Shown piece after piece: positions 34,547 to 43,218 of a stretch of 64,000 nt of DNA. A program made the position numbers and the translations under genes. Source of the DNA: Alistipes sp. (GTDB lineage Bacteria > Bacteroidota > Bacteroidia > Bacteroidales > Rikenellaceae); contig JAFXHE010000017.1 in assembly GCA_017536555.1 (NCBI GenBank), forward strand, positions 1-64,000. The letters run 5' to 3'. Each line of letters opens with the position of its first letter. Within the stretch, counting starts at the first letter, position 1. The notes under the pieces are model-generated. The model was not told the DNA's origin. It was given only the letters and a program-made list of their open reading frames with translations, and ran no database searches.

Positions 34547-36091
34547 TTATTCAGCACTCTCGCTCTTGGGCGCACGACGCTCACGACCCTCACGGTGCTC
34601 TCTGTTTTCACGACCCTCGCGTGGCTCTCTGTTTTCGCGTGGCTCACGACCCTCACGACCTTCGCCATTATTGTTGCGACGTGGACGTTGATTGTTGCGA
34701 CGCGGACGGCGTGCTACGTTCTCGCCACCCTCGCCACTCTCTGTACGCTGCTCCGCAGTGTTGTTCGCCTGCTCTGCTGCACCCTCACGAGGCTCGCGTC
34801 GCTCACGATTATCACGACGACGATTCTCGCGCTGTTCACGATGCTCTCTACTCTCTTTGCCCTCTCTGTTTTCGCGACCCTCGCGACCCTCGCGTGGCTC
34901 TCTACTCTCGTGTTCCTCCTTGTTTTCGCGTGTGCGGTTGTCCTCGCCACCATCGTTGCTTCGCTCCGTCTTGCCGCGACGCTTATTGCGCTTCTGGCGA
35001 CGTTGCTTATCAAATCGGGTGATGCTATCCTCCTCTTGGCGGAATGTAGGCTCCTCGACCACATCACTCTCTAAATCGCCCAGCAACGTCTCTACCTTCT
35101 GTCCAGCGCGGTTGATGGCGATAATCTCCTTCACGCGCGATATGGGAAGTGTTGTGAGGTTGGCAATAGAGCCCTTGCTTGTGCTGAACGACATCGTCTG
35201 TGCTAATGGGTCAATCTTCACGAGGAAGTACTCGCCATCGAGTGTCTGCAGTGGTTCGCGCAGGCGTGGTATGGTGCGACGCGCATCAGCGTATGCATCA
35301 TACTCATACATAAGGCAGCACTTAAGCTTTGAGCACTGTCCCGCCAACTTCTGCGGGTTGAGCGATATCTCCTGCATACGTGCGGCATTTGTTGTAACAC
35401 TCGAGAAGCTTGACATCCACGATGCACAGCATAGCTCGCGGCCACAAGCACCAATACCGCCGATGCGTCCCGCCTCCTGGCGTGCGCCAATCTGCTTCAT
35501 CTCGATACGTATGCGAAATCTATCGGCAAAGACCTTGATAAGCTCGCGGAAGTCTACGCGCTCATCGGCGATATAGTAGAATATTGCCTTAATCTTGTCG
35601 CCTTGATACTCCACATCGCCAATCTTCATATTGAGACCCATATCGGCAGCAATCTGACGCGATGCAATCATCGTCTCGTGCTCAAGGGCTATCGCCTCCT
35701 GCCACTTCTCAATGTCGTAGGGACGTGCCTTGCGGTATATCTTCTTGAACTCGCCGTTGTAGGGGTTAAAGCCCACACGGCGCATCTGCTTTGCTACCAT
35801 ATCTCCCGTAAGCGACACAATGCCGATATCGTGTCCAGGTGATGCCTCCACAGCTACTATGTCGCCACGCTTGAGAGTCAAGCCGTTGACATTCTGGTAG
35901 TAGGAGCGACGTGTATTCTTAAATCGCACCTCAAATATGTCTGTGGGTATATTATCGGGATACTCCTCTAACCAATTTGTCTCGTGGAGTTTATAACAGC
36001 CCTCTGAGGCCCTCGCCTCCAGCTCGTCGCCACAGTCGCAGAAGCAGCATCCACGACCCATTTCGGGCTTATGATTTTTATTACAACTCAT
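34547..36091 (-). CDS. ricT: PSP1/RicT-family protein with RE-rich tail
   Basis: 514 residues. An N-terminal Cys-rich segment (CCFCDCGDE near 15-23) precedes the PSP1 core at about 45-300, with RicT cysteine motifs GIGACGRELCCASWM and GQCSKLKCCLMYE. RicT in Bacillus forms a [4Fe-4S] complex (with RicA/RicF) that affects RNA maturation and phosphorelays; here partners are not visible. From about 370 to the end lies a low-complexity tail of REGREGRENRE-type repeats with interspersed RRPRRNNQRPRRNN, which could bind RNA or be disordered. It is the first gene of the operon with gldH, trmB and rlmD. Confidence 0.85.
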   Translation of the reverse strand: MSCNKNHKPEMGRGCCFCDCGDELEARASEGCYKLHETNWLEEYPDNIPTDIFEVRFKNTRRSYYQNVNGLTLKRGDIVAVEASPGHDIGIVSLTGDMVAKQMRRVGFNPYNGEFKKIYRKARPYDIEKWQEAIALEHETMIASRQIAADMGLNMKIGDVEYQGDKIKAIFYYIADERVDFRELIKVFADRFRIRIEMKQIGARQEAGRIGGIGACGRELCCASWMSSFSSVTTNAARMQEISLNPQKLAGQCSKLKCCLMYEYDAYADARRTIPRLREPLQTLDGEYFLVKIDPLAQTMSFSTSKGSIANLTTLPISRVKEIIAINRAGQKVETLLGDLESDVVEEPTFRQEEDSITRFDKQRRQKRNKRRGKTERSNDGGEDNRTRENKEEHESREPREGREGRENREGKESREHREQRENRRRDNRERREPREGAAEQANNTAEQRTESGEGGENVARRPRRNNQRPRRNNNGEGREGREPRENREPREGRENREHREGRERRAPKSESAE

Positions 36092-36114
36092 TTTAGTATA
36101 TATACATTTTGGCG

Positions 36115-36145
36115 TAAAGATAGCAAAAATAATTCACAATCACAA
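36115..36145 (-). promoter_or_regulatory. Promoter of ricT operon
   Basis: Minus strand TTG (36145-36143), a 20-nt spacer and TATCTTTA (36122-36115), 24 bp before the ATG. Confidence 0.65.
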
Positions 36146-36176
36146 TATCACGCTAAAAAACGGAGCGCAAACAATA

Positions 36177-36217
36177 ACACCGAATGGTTGGTACTCTCTG
36201 TACGCCCCATTCGGTGT
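36177..36217 (-). terminator. Terminator-like hairpin after fabG
   Basis: ACACCGAATGG (36177-36187) pairs with CCATTCGGTGT (36207-36217), with an inner GGTAC/GTAC pairing. On the minus strand it is followed by TATTGTTTG, a weak T-tract. Confidence 0.65.
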
Positions 36218-36255
36218 AGTCTATGAGGGTGCATTACCCTCTATGTTGCAGCTAT

Positions 36256-37002
36256 TTAGCAGTTCATAGCACCACAGCAGTGGATAACCTGACCGCTAAC
36301 ATACGATGACAGGTCGCTTGCGAGGAACAGTGCCACATTGGCAACATCCTCGGGAGTGCCACCACGACGCAACGGAATCTGCGCTGCCCACTGATCCTTG
36401 ATCTCCTGTGAGAGCTGGTTTGTCATCTCGGTAATGATGAAGCCAGGGGCGATACAGTTTGCACGAATACCGCGTGGGCCCATCTCCTTGGCGATTGACT
36501 TTGCAAGACCAATCATACCAGCCTTTGAAGCAGAGTAGTTACACTGACCAGCGTTACCTGAAACGCCAACAACAGATGACATATTGATAATTGAGCCACT
36601 GCGCTGCTTTGCCATAACGGGAACAACGGCGTGGATGAAGTTGAATGCTGACTTCAGGTTGACATTGATGACAGCATCCCACTGTGCCTCCGACATACGC
36701 ATCATAAGACCATCTTTGGTGATACCTGCGTTGTTTACCAAGATGTCGATACGACCAAAGTCCTCAACAATCTGCTTAACCACGTCGTGTGTCTCGTCGA
36801 AGATAGCGGCATTTGAGGCATACGCCTTTACCTTAACACCCAAAGCCTCAATCTCCTTTACGGTCTCCTCCACGGCCTCGTTGATAACCAAGTCGGTGAA
36901 TGCCACGTCGGCACCCGCCTCTGCATAGCGCAAGGCAATAGCCTTGCCGATGCCTCGTCCAGCACCTGTTACGAGTGCTACTTTTCCTTCAAGAAGTTTC
37001 AT
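36256..37002 (-). CDS. fabG: 3-oxoacyl-[ACP] reductase FabG
   Basis: NADPH-dependent reduction of 3-ketoacyl-ACP in fatty-acid elongation. 248-residue short-chain dehydrogenase: cofactor motif TGAGRGIG at 12-19, NNAG near 90, catalytic Ser in NMSSVVGV and Tyr/Lys in YSASKAG near 155-160. The C-terminus ends with CCGAMNC, carrying several Cys. Downstream of fabF by 37 bp, so it is probably co-transcribed with fabH and fabF. Confidence 0.95.
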   Translation of the reverse strand: MKLLEGKVALVTGAGRGIGKAIALRYAEAGADVAFTDLVINEAVEETVKEIEALGVKVKAYASNAAIFDETHDVVKQIVEDFGRIDILVNNAGITKDGLMMRMSEAQWDAVINVNLKSAFNFIHAVVPVMAKQRSGSIINMSSVVGVSGNAGQCNYSASKAGMIGLAKSIAKEMGPRGIRANCIAPGFIITEMTNQLSQEIKDQWAAQIPLRRGGTPEDVANVALFLASDLSSYVSGQVIHCCGAMNC

Positions 37003-37039
37003 ACGTCTATATTTTGTGCGTTAGTTCAACAATTATTGG

Positions 37040-38293
37040 CTACTTGCCTGTCCACTTGCGTAGTGCTACGCAGGCGTTGTGACCACCAAAGCCGAGTGAG
37101 TTAGAGATTGCCACCGTAAGGTCTGCCTTGCGTGCCTTGAGCGGTGTGTAGTCGAGGTCGCACTCGGGATCGGGGTTGGTAAGACCGATGGTGGGTGTTA
37201 CCACACCGTGGTAGAGCGACAATGCTGATGCGATAAGCTCGACAGCACCTGTTGCACCAAGCATATGACCTGTGATAGACTTTGTCGATGTGATCATAGC
37301 CTTGCGTGCAGCCTCCTCGCCCATAGCGAGCTTGATAGCCTTGGTCTCCGAAGCATCGTTGAGCGGAGTACCTGTGCCGTGTGCATTGATGTAGAGCAAG
37401 TCCTTATCTGCGTCAAACTGTGCCTCGTCGAGAGCCTGCTTGATTGCACGTGATGCAGGGATGCCCTCGGGGTGGGGTGCTGTGAAGTGGTGTGCATCGC
37501 AGCTATTACCATACCCTACGACCTCGGCGTAGATTTTAGCACCACGACGCTGCGCACTCTCCAGTGACTCAAAGACCATCATACCTGCACCCTCGGCGAT
37601 AACGAAGCCGTGGCGATCTGCCGAGAAGGGCAGTGATGCCTGCAACGGATCCTCCGAGCGTGACAGTGCCTTGCTGTTGGCGAAGCCTCCGATTGCGAGC
37701 GGATGTACCGAGGCCTCGGCACCACCTGTGATGATAGCATCAGCATAGCCGTGCTTGATGGCGCGATATGCCTCGCCTGCCGAGTGAGTACCTGTGGCAC
37801 AAGCTGTTACAACGGGGAGACATACACCCTGTGCATTGTGAGAAATTGCTACATTACCCGATGCAATATTTGAAATCATCATAGGTACAAAGAAGGGAGA
37901 GATGCGGTGAACGCCCTCCTCCAAAAGCACCTTTGTCTGGTTTACGAATGTGTCCATACCACCAATGCCCGAGCCGATGTATACTCCAAGACGCTCTGGT
38001 GCTATATTCTCGCCGCTCACCAAGCCGCTATCCTTCATAGCGTCTGATGCTGCAGCCATAGCATATACGCAGAATTTGTCGCTGCGACGTGCCAAGCCTG
38101 CGTTAAGTTCATACTGTGACTGGTCGAAATTTTTGACCTGTCCTGCAACTTTCACGGGGAGGTTGAACTCATCATAGCCCTTGATGAAGTCGATACCGCA
38201 GTTGCCCTCGACGAGATTTTTCCACGTCTCGTCCACCTTGTTTCCTACGGGGGTAATTGCACCGATACCGGTGATAACTACTCTCTGTTCCAT
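37040..38293 (-). CDS. fabF: Beta-ketoacyl-ACP synthase II FabF
   Basis: Elongating condensing enzyme of type II fatty-acid synthesis. 417 residues from MEQRVVITG at 38293; catalytic triad Cys165 (TACATGTHSAGEA), His305 (NAHGTGTPLND) and His343 (SITGHMLGA). The open frame extends 39 codons further upstream without family similarity, so the internal ATG is used. No acpP gene sits beside it, unlike the frequent acpP-fabF arrangement. Confidence 0.95.
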   Translation of the reverse strand: MEQRVVITGIGAITPVGNKVDETWKNLVEGNCGIDFIKGYDEFNLPVKVAGQVKNFDQSQYELNAGLARRSDKFCVYAMAAASDAMKDSGLVSGENIAPERLGVYIGSGIGGMDTFVNQTKVLLEEGVHRISPFFVPMMISNIASGNVAISHNAQGVCLPVVTACATGTHSAGEAYRAIKHGYADAIITGGAEASVHPLAIGGFANSKALSRSEDPLQASLPFSADRHGFVIAEGAGMMVFESLESAQRRGAKIYAEVVGYGNSCDAHHFTAPHPEGIPASRAIKQALDEAQFDADKDLLYINAHGTGTPLNDASETKAIKLAMGEEAARKAMITSTKSITGHMLGATGAVELIASALSLYHGVVTPTIGLTNPDPECDLDYTPLKARKADLTVAISNSLGFGGHNACVALRKWTGK

Positions 38294-38431
38294 TTTATCT
38301 CTCTTTTTATCGGCTGCCACATAAAACTTTTGTTGTGGCGCACCGCGTTTTACACACTTATTCTTTGTTAGCTCCTTGTTATGGCTGTGCCTCAATGAGT
38401 CTTTGCTCACTACGATTTGCGTTAGGCGATG

Positions 38432-39385
38432 TTACATTGCCCACTCGATGATGCAAGCACCCGTTGTGAAGCCTGCACCAAAGGCACTAAATACCAGCTT
38501 ATCGCCCTTCTGGAGCTTGCCTGCACGGTTGAGCTCATCAAGAAGTGCGGGGAGTGCTGCCGATGAAATGTTACCGTAACGCTCCACGTTATGGGGCACG
38601 CGCTCCTCTTCAACTCCGAGGAAGTTGCGTATAGAGTCGATTATACGACGGTTTGCCTGGTGCAACACGTAGTACTTGATGTCGGCAGGAGTCAGACCTG
38701 TCTGGTCGAGCAGGGCCTTGATGTCGCGATTTGAGTTTGTCACAGCGTGCTTGAAGACCTCGCGACCGCGCATCACCAAAGGCTCGAAGTTCTCCTCCTT
38801 TGATATGTAGGGCGTAGGCTCCAGTGTGCGCTGGTAGTACAACACCTCGGTAAGTGAGCTTGTGGTAAGGCGTATAGCCTTAAGCTCATCGCCCGCCGTA
38901 ACAACGGCAGCACCTGCGCCATCACCAAAGAGTACACACGTACTACGATTCTTCCAACTCACCATACGTGATGGCTCCTCGGCACATACGATAAGGATGT
39001 TCTTTGCCTTGCCAGCCTTGAGTTTGTCGTCGGCTATATCCATTGCGTAGATGAATCCTGCGCAAGCAGCATTGATATCGACAGTGGGACAAGTCGCGCC
39101 AATCTTACCTTGTATGATGCAGCTGAGTGCGGGGGTAACATACTCGTTAACAACATTCGAACAGATGAGGAAGTCGATGTCGGCAGGTGTGAGGTTTGCA
39201 TTCTCGAGAGCCTTCATAGCTGCCTCGCACGCCATATCCTCCAACTTCTCCGACGAAATCACGCAACGCTCTTTGATGCCTGTGCGCTCGGTAATCCACT
39301 CGTCAGTGGTCTCCAAAAACTGCTCAAGCATCTGGTTTGTCACAGCGCATTTGGGGTGCGCCGATCCTGTTCCAATAATTTTCAT
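38432..39385 (-). CDS. fabH: Beta-ketoacyl-ACP synthase III FabH
   Basis: Initiates fatty-acid synthesis by condensing acyl-CoA with malonyl-ACP. 317 residues; catalytic Cys108 in DINAACAGF, His241 in LHQANRR and Asn271 in GNISSAA. The DTDEWITERTGI-like block (ETTDEWITERTGI) is present near 25-37. First gene of the fabH-fabF-fabG run, behind an unusually long leader of about 300 nt. Confidence 0.94.
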   Translation of the reverse strand: MKIIGTGSAHPKCAVTNQMLEQFLETTDEWITERTGIKERCVISSEKLEDMACEAAMKALENANLTPADIDFLICSNVVNEYVTPALSCIIQGKIGATCPTVDINAACAGFIYAMDIADDKLKAGKAKNILIVCAEEPSRMVSWKNRSTCVLFGDGAGAAVVTAGDELKAIRLTTSSLTEVLYYQRTLEPTPYISKEENFEPLVMRGREVFKHAVTNSNRDIKALLDQTGLTPADIKYYVLHQANRRIIDSIRNFLGVEEERVPHNVERYGNISSAALPALLDELNRAGKLQKGDKLVFSAFGAGFTTGACIIEWAM

Positions 39386-39683
39386 GAAATATTGTGTTAG
39401 TTCAACATATTTATTCTGCTACTCTATTTGCTGCCGACGGCTGAACCTACTCGGTTGCCAGGTAATTCCTTTGGTGCTATCACTCTCTACTTAACTCTTG
39501 TCCGCAACTGCTGACTCAGTCTTGTATGCTGCCAACGGCTCTCTTCGTTGCACTTCGTCAACTCTCCGACCACGTTAGCAATACAGCACAAAAGCATCCT
39601 GCCGTAGAACTCCGTACTCCCATATCAAGTATTGATATGCGGGCTGCAAATTACCACTTTCTTAAAATTATTTAAGAATAATG
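39386..39683 (-). other. Long leader region of fabH with two palindromes
   Basis: Between the predicted fabH start site (about 39683) and ATG there are about 300 nt without a convincing open frame on either strand. It contains two strong inverted repeats: TTCTTAAA-ATTA-TTTAAGAA at 39659-39678 and CATATCAA-GTA-TTGATATG at 39621-39639, plus shorter GC hairpins. It could be a regulatory RNA leader, carry operators, or be decayed sequence. No known riboswitch was recognised. Confidence 0.45.
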
Positions 39684-39689
39684 ATGTCG

Positions 39690-39697
39690 CAAATATA
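39690..39697 (-). promoter_or_regulatory. -7 element of fabH promoter
   Basis: TATATTTG on the minus strand. No good -33 box at 18-20 nt. It predicts a 300-nt leader. Confidence 0.45.
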
Positions 39698-39726
39698 CTT
39701 TGTAGCTTTGTACCATCCCCTAAATT

Positions 39727-39776
39727 GTGGCGAAAAGTGTTATTTTGTGGTAAAAACACAATATGTGTGGTAAAAA
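39727..39776 (+). promoter_or_regulatory. Three 20-bp-phased direct repeats before LytTR gene
   Basis: GTGGCGAAAA at 39727, GTGGTAAAAA at 39747 and GTGGTAAAAA at 39767, exactly 20 bp apart, ending two bases before the -33 box of the LytTR gene. LytTR domains are known to bind paired direct repeats spaced about two helical turns, so this is a likely autoregulatory site. Confidence 0.6.
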
Positions 39777-39777
39777 T

Positions 39778-39808
39778 TTTGTTGAACGCTAAAAAAATAA
39801 TACCTTTG
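39778..39808 (+). promoter_or_regulatory. Promoter of LytTR regulator gene
   Basis: TTTG (39778-39781), a 19-nt spacer and TACCTTTG (39801-39808), 21 bp before the ATG. Confidence 0.85.
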
Positions 39809-39829
39809 TAACCAAATAGATAAGTTTTT

Positions 39830-40756
39830 ATGGTTTCACACGAGCGCGAAATTCCCAAGTTTTTAGTGTCGAGAAGATATATCTCGGTGATGATAACATT
39901 TATAGTGTTATTCTCCATTTTGTTTATGGTGATATACGACCCATTCTCACTTGCAGTATGGTTTAGCACCGATGATATGATGCGCTTCAGTTTCACTATC
40001 TTGTTCTACTTTTCGGCGGTGGTATTGCTCATTTTTAGTCGCTCACTTATGTACTCATTGCAGGATCGTATACTCCTTACGCCGTGGCGATATGTCTGGT
40101 GGATAATGAGCGAGAATGTTGCCATATCGCTGCTCTACACCATAATCACTGTTATCTTCTTCTCGCAGCCCGATGTCTCCATCCCCGAGGTCGCTACGCG
40201 CGCGCTGTTCTGTGTAACGATGATACTTGCTATACCCAATGCCCTGGTATCGTTCTATGCAACGTATCGTTCAAAGTGTGAGGAGTTAGAGGCTACGCAG
40301 TATGAGCTACAACGCTTGCGTGACGAGTATAACCGTGCTGTGGAGCAGGCAGAGCGCGACAGGCTGTCGTCGCCCGCTGCAAAGCAGAACACAGAGCGCG
40401 CACCCCGAATGGTGCATCTACACGACAACAATGGTGTATTACGCCTAACAATAAATATCGAGTCGCTATGTTACCTTGAGTCCGAGGATAACTACATCAA
40501 AGTACATTACATACATAACGACAAGTTGGCGTCATATATGCTGCGTTGCCGTACCCGCGATATTGAGCAGACATTGCAAGGTACGGGTATGGTGCGTTGC
40601 CACCGCTCCTATATTGTCAATATACGTCGCATACAGTTTATCGGCGAGGAGCATCGTATGCACTATGTCACGCTCGACTGCGATGGTGTAAAGCGTATTC
40701 CTGTGTCAAAGAGCTACTATGAGAAGCTTCTTACAATGTTAAATACATTGCAATAA
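39830..40756 (+). CDS. Membrane-anchored LytTR DNA-binding regulator
   Basis: 308 residues. Four transmembrane helices lie in about 18-145 (YISVMITFIVLFSILFMVI; FSFTILFYFSAVVLLIF; VAISLLYTIITVIFF; ALFCVTMILAIPNALVSF). A short coiled coil (about 150-180) links to a LytTR domain at about 205-305 (NIESLCYLESEDNYIKVHY; MVRCHRSYIVNIRRI; RIPVSKSYYEKL). There is no receiver domain, so it is not a classical response regulator; the membrane part may sense a signal directly. Repeats just upstream suggest it controls its own promoter. Confidence 0.88.
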   Translation: MVSHEREIPKFLVSRRYISVMITFIVLFSILFMVIYDPFSLAVWFSTDDMMRFSFTILFYFSAVVLLIFSRSLMYSLQDRILLTPWRYVWWIMSENVAISLLYTIITVIFFSQPDVSIPEVATRALFCVTMILAIPNALVSFYATYRSKCEELEATQYELQRLRDEYNRAVEQAERDRLSSPAAKQNTERAPRMVHLHDNNGVLRLTINIESLCYLESEDNYIKVHYIHNDKLASYMLRCRTRDIEQTLQGTGMVRCHRSYIVNIRRIQFIGEEHRMHYVTLDCDGVKRIPVSKSYYEKLLTMLNTLQ

Positions 40757-40814
40757 TTCTCTTGCAGCTACTCTTATTACGCTAAATAGCCCCCTCACGC
40801 CGTGTACATACAAA

Positions 40815-40851
40815 GAAATGGAGGATTATCTACTGGATAACCCTCCATTTC
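40815..40851. terminator. Shared terminator between LytTR and AraC genes
   Basis: GAAATGGAGGATTAT (40815-40829) pairs with ATAACCCTCCATTTC (40837-40851), one mismatch. It separates convergent genes and probably serves both, although flanking T-runs are short. Confidence 0.7.
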
Positions 40852-40885
40852 TTCACGATGTGTGTCTAATATACAAGGCAACACA

Positions 40886-41752
40886 TTACTGTGCCTGCTG
40901 TTCGAGCTCTTTCTTGGCGCGTGCCTCCTTACGTATCTTAAGAGGTGTCTTCTTAAGGTACTTGCGGCAGAATAGTGCAAAGTGACCGTGGTTGGTGAAG
41001 CTGTACATCTTGATAATGCTCTTCAGCGGCACATTAGACTCGGTGAGGAGTCGCTCAATCTCCACGATACGCTGCTTCTGCATCCAGCTGTACGGAGTGT
41101 CGTTAAACTCCTGCTTGAACATATTGTTGAAGTGCTGAATGCTGAAACCACAGATGTCTGCAAGCTCCTCTACGGTCTTTACGCGTGGCGCATTGTTGCG
41201 CACGAGCGACGCAAACGACTGGTTGCGGTCGAAGAGGTTGTAGAATGTGCGGAGCTGAATCTGTGGTGTATAGAAGAATTTGAAGATTACGAACATCTCC
41301 TGAATCTTCGCACGGTGCAGATGGTTACACTTCATATTATTCTCCAAGTAGAGCTGTATTGAGCGCAACAAAAGTTCAAGTGGCTCATTGAAGGCAACCT
41401 GTGTAAACTTGTAGTTTATCTTCTTTATCTTGCCTACGATGCTGTTGAACGGAATCATATCGCACGCAGCACCCGCTGTGATGAAATGCGCCTTTACAAT
41501 CTTGACGTCGCTTAATGCTGTAAGCTCATAGCGGTATGCACGGAAGCAAAATACAAAGTGACCTTCGCGTACAACGTAGTCGTGACGCTCCTCTGATGTA
41601 ATGTCGAAACTACCAGACATAACGAAGAGTAGGTTGTTCTGGTCGCCTCGCTCAATAACAAATTTTTCACCCTCTTTCAAGCACACAAGGTTAAAGCCCG
41701 CTTCGGGCTCAAGCGTGTATGAATGACAGGTTGCTGGACATTGATTAGACAT
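40886..41752 (-). CDS. AraC-family transcriptional regulator
   Basis: 288 residues. An N-terminal cupin-like sensor domain lies at about 15-110 (NLLFVMSGSFDITSEERHDYVVREGHFVF), a linker follows, then a C-terminal AraC helix-turn-helix domain at about 180-275 (TVEELADICGFSIQHFNNMFKQEFNDTPYSWMQKQRI; MYSFTNHGHFALFCRKYLKKTPLKIRK). The very C-terminus is a charged KKELEQQAQ tail. Target and ligand are unknown. It has its own promoter. Confidence 0.88.
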   Translation of the reverse strand: MSNQCPATCHSYTLEPEAGFNLVCLKEGEKFVIERGDQNNLLFVMSGSFDITSEERHDYVVREGHFVFCFRAYRYELTALSDVKIVKAHFITAGAACDMIPFNSIVGKIKKINYKFTQVAFNEPLELLLRSIQLYLENNMKCNHLHRAKIQEMFVIFKFFYTPQIQLRTFYNLFDRNQSFASLVRNNAPRVKTVEELADICGFSIQHFNNMFKQEFNDTPYSWMQKQRIVEIERLLTESNVPLKSIIKMYSFTNHGHFALFCRKYLKKTPLKIRKEARAKKELEQQAQ

Positions 41753-41818
41753 ACTATTTTTGTAGTTTAGGTTAAATTCCTCTTAAAAAAAACCGCATAT
41801 CTTTCGATAATACGAACA

Positions 41819-41848
41819 CAAATATACGCAACAATTTTTAATATACAA
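41819..41848 (-). promoter_or_regulatory. Promoter of AraC regulator (40886-41752)
   Basis: Minus strand TTG (41848-41846), a 19-nt spacer and TATATTTG (41826-41819). Confidence 0.7.
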
Positions 41849-42037
41849 GCAAATTGTGACTAAAATAGTAAAAAAATATGCAAATATTGAAATTTTGAGG
41901 CTATTTTCTGGGCTATTTTACCAATAAAACTAATGTATTTGGATATAATATCATTGTGAAAAATGCCGCTAAAAAGTGCCTATTGCGCCAATTAGTGGTG
42001 GTTACACGGACAATGTTATCACGAATAGGCAAAATGG

Positions 42038-42067
42038 TTATATAAACCTCTTTTATATAAACCTCTT
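42038..42067. repeat. 15-bp perfect tandem duplication
   Basis: TTATATAAACCTCTT occurs twice without a gap. It lies in the 41753-42125 gap, where I see only the AraC promoter at the left and no gene or other structure. Confidence 0.8.
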
Positions 42068-42125
42068 TGACAACAACGCTAATGGGTGTGGTAGCACCCA
42101 ATTTAAGATGATGGTTGTGTTGTGG

Positions 42126-43196
42126 CTATGGCTCGAAGTTGCAGCGAAGCATTGTCGGGGCTGGTCGCTCCGCCTTAATTTTAGCAATCATACGGTCGAG
42201 ATACGCCTGTATATCGTCGCGCAGACGCTTATACAGCACGCACGATGTATAGTTCTCGTTATCGAGCAATACATCGCGTATTGAACGCAGTGTGTTGGTG
42301 TAGTTTTGAAGCTCATTCTTGAGTGCTATGCCCTCTACCTTCGACATATTTATCTTGGCTATTGCAAGTTGGCGCAGCTTGTCGCATACGGCACTCAATG
42401 TGGGCAGTGCGACATTATCCATCAGCGTATGTCCGTGCATAAATAGGTAGCAGTTATCGCGCTCAACGCCACGCTCTTGGAGTTTGCGCTCGAAGACATC
42501 AAGATGTGGTATCATCTCGCTGTTGTTGTGCTCAAGAGCTGCGACGCGGCGTTGCACGTTACGCTCAAGCCACGCGAGGGTGTACTCGCCATTTCGACGT
42601 ATGTCGACATAGTTTAGACGCACCGAGGCGCGGAACTCGGCAAGGGTAAATACGCTCTCGTGAGAGAGTTGTGCCGAGTAGGTGTACCACAAAAACAGGG
42701 GGTATATAGTGCGCGAGTAGTCGGCAAAGAAACGCTCGAAGTCGAAGATGCGCATATCGTTCTTCGTAGCCTTGACACATACGTTGCGTAGCGAAGGTGC
42801 GTAACACAGATAGTTCTCCGTAGCGTATGTATATGTATGGAACATATTGTCGGCAGCGAGTATCTCGCGCGACTGCTCCGTAGCACCATCGAATAGGTAG
42901 TCGAAGTCGGAGTCCACACACAGTAGCACATCCTCTGCCGATGTGCGCCCAATCATAGACATAAGCACCTTCTTGCCTTTGGGCAGGTCATCGCGGTTGG
43001 GTACCGATATCTCGAAGCGAAGATAGGGGTTGTGGAAATGGTCGAAGATGCCACGCCAGAAGGCTACATCCTCGTATCCCTCAACGTATACCTGCACCAA
43101 CTTACGGTCATCCTCGGGTGGTAGCACATCGGGCAGATTGTTGGGGTTGTATGCTGTGAGGTCGCGTTTACGCCTATTTCGCCTATTCGGTTTCAT
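42126..43196 (-). CDS. DUF4435 TOPRIM-like protein
   Basis: 356 residues from the ATG at 43196; a basic start (KPNRRNRRKRD) precedes a core with VYVEGYEDVAFW near 35-46 (TOPRIM Glu), VLLCVDSDFDYL near 88-99 (Asp-x-Asp) and a C-terminal helical half. DUF4435 proteins share the OLD/TOPRIM nuclease fold and are sometimes linked to mobile or defence genes; here it stands alone next to a housekeeping gene. Activity unproven. Upstream in-frame starts extend into the promoter region and are rejected. It is divergent from the SUI1 gene with overlapping promoters. Confidence 0.8.
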   Translation of the reverse strand: MKPNRRNRRKRDLTAYNPNNLPDVLPPEDDRKLVQVYVEGYEDVAFWRGIFDHFHNPYLRFEISVPNRDDLPKGKKVLMSMIGRTSAEDVLLCVDSDFDYLFDGATEQSREILAADNMFHTYTYATENYLCYAPSLRNVCVKATKNDMRIFDFERFFADYSRTIYPLFLWYTYSAQLSHESVFTLAEFRASVRLNYVDIRRNGEYTLAWLERNVQRRVAALEHNNSEMIPHLDVFERKLQERGVERDNCYLFMHGHTLMDNVALPTLSAVCDKLRQLAIAKINMSKVEGIALKNELQNYTNTLRSIRDVLLDNENYTSCVLYKRLRDDIQAYLDRMIAKIKAERPAPTMLRCNFEP

Positions 43197-43218
43197 AATT
43201 GAAATGTTTTCGCTGTTG

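Noticed and set aside
34621..35576. Plus-strand frames opposite ricT (up to 294 residues)
   Set aside because: Low-complexity Arg/Ser-rich translations are the antisense of the RE-repeat tail.
38294..38410. N-terminal extension of FabF
   Set aside because: Its 39 residues are not part of the ketosynthase family, and the internal ATG gives the standard start.
42126..43196. DUF4435 protein as part of a defence island
   Set aside because: No nuclease, helicase, restriction or mobile genes are adjacent; neighbours are housekeeping or regulatory.
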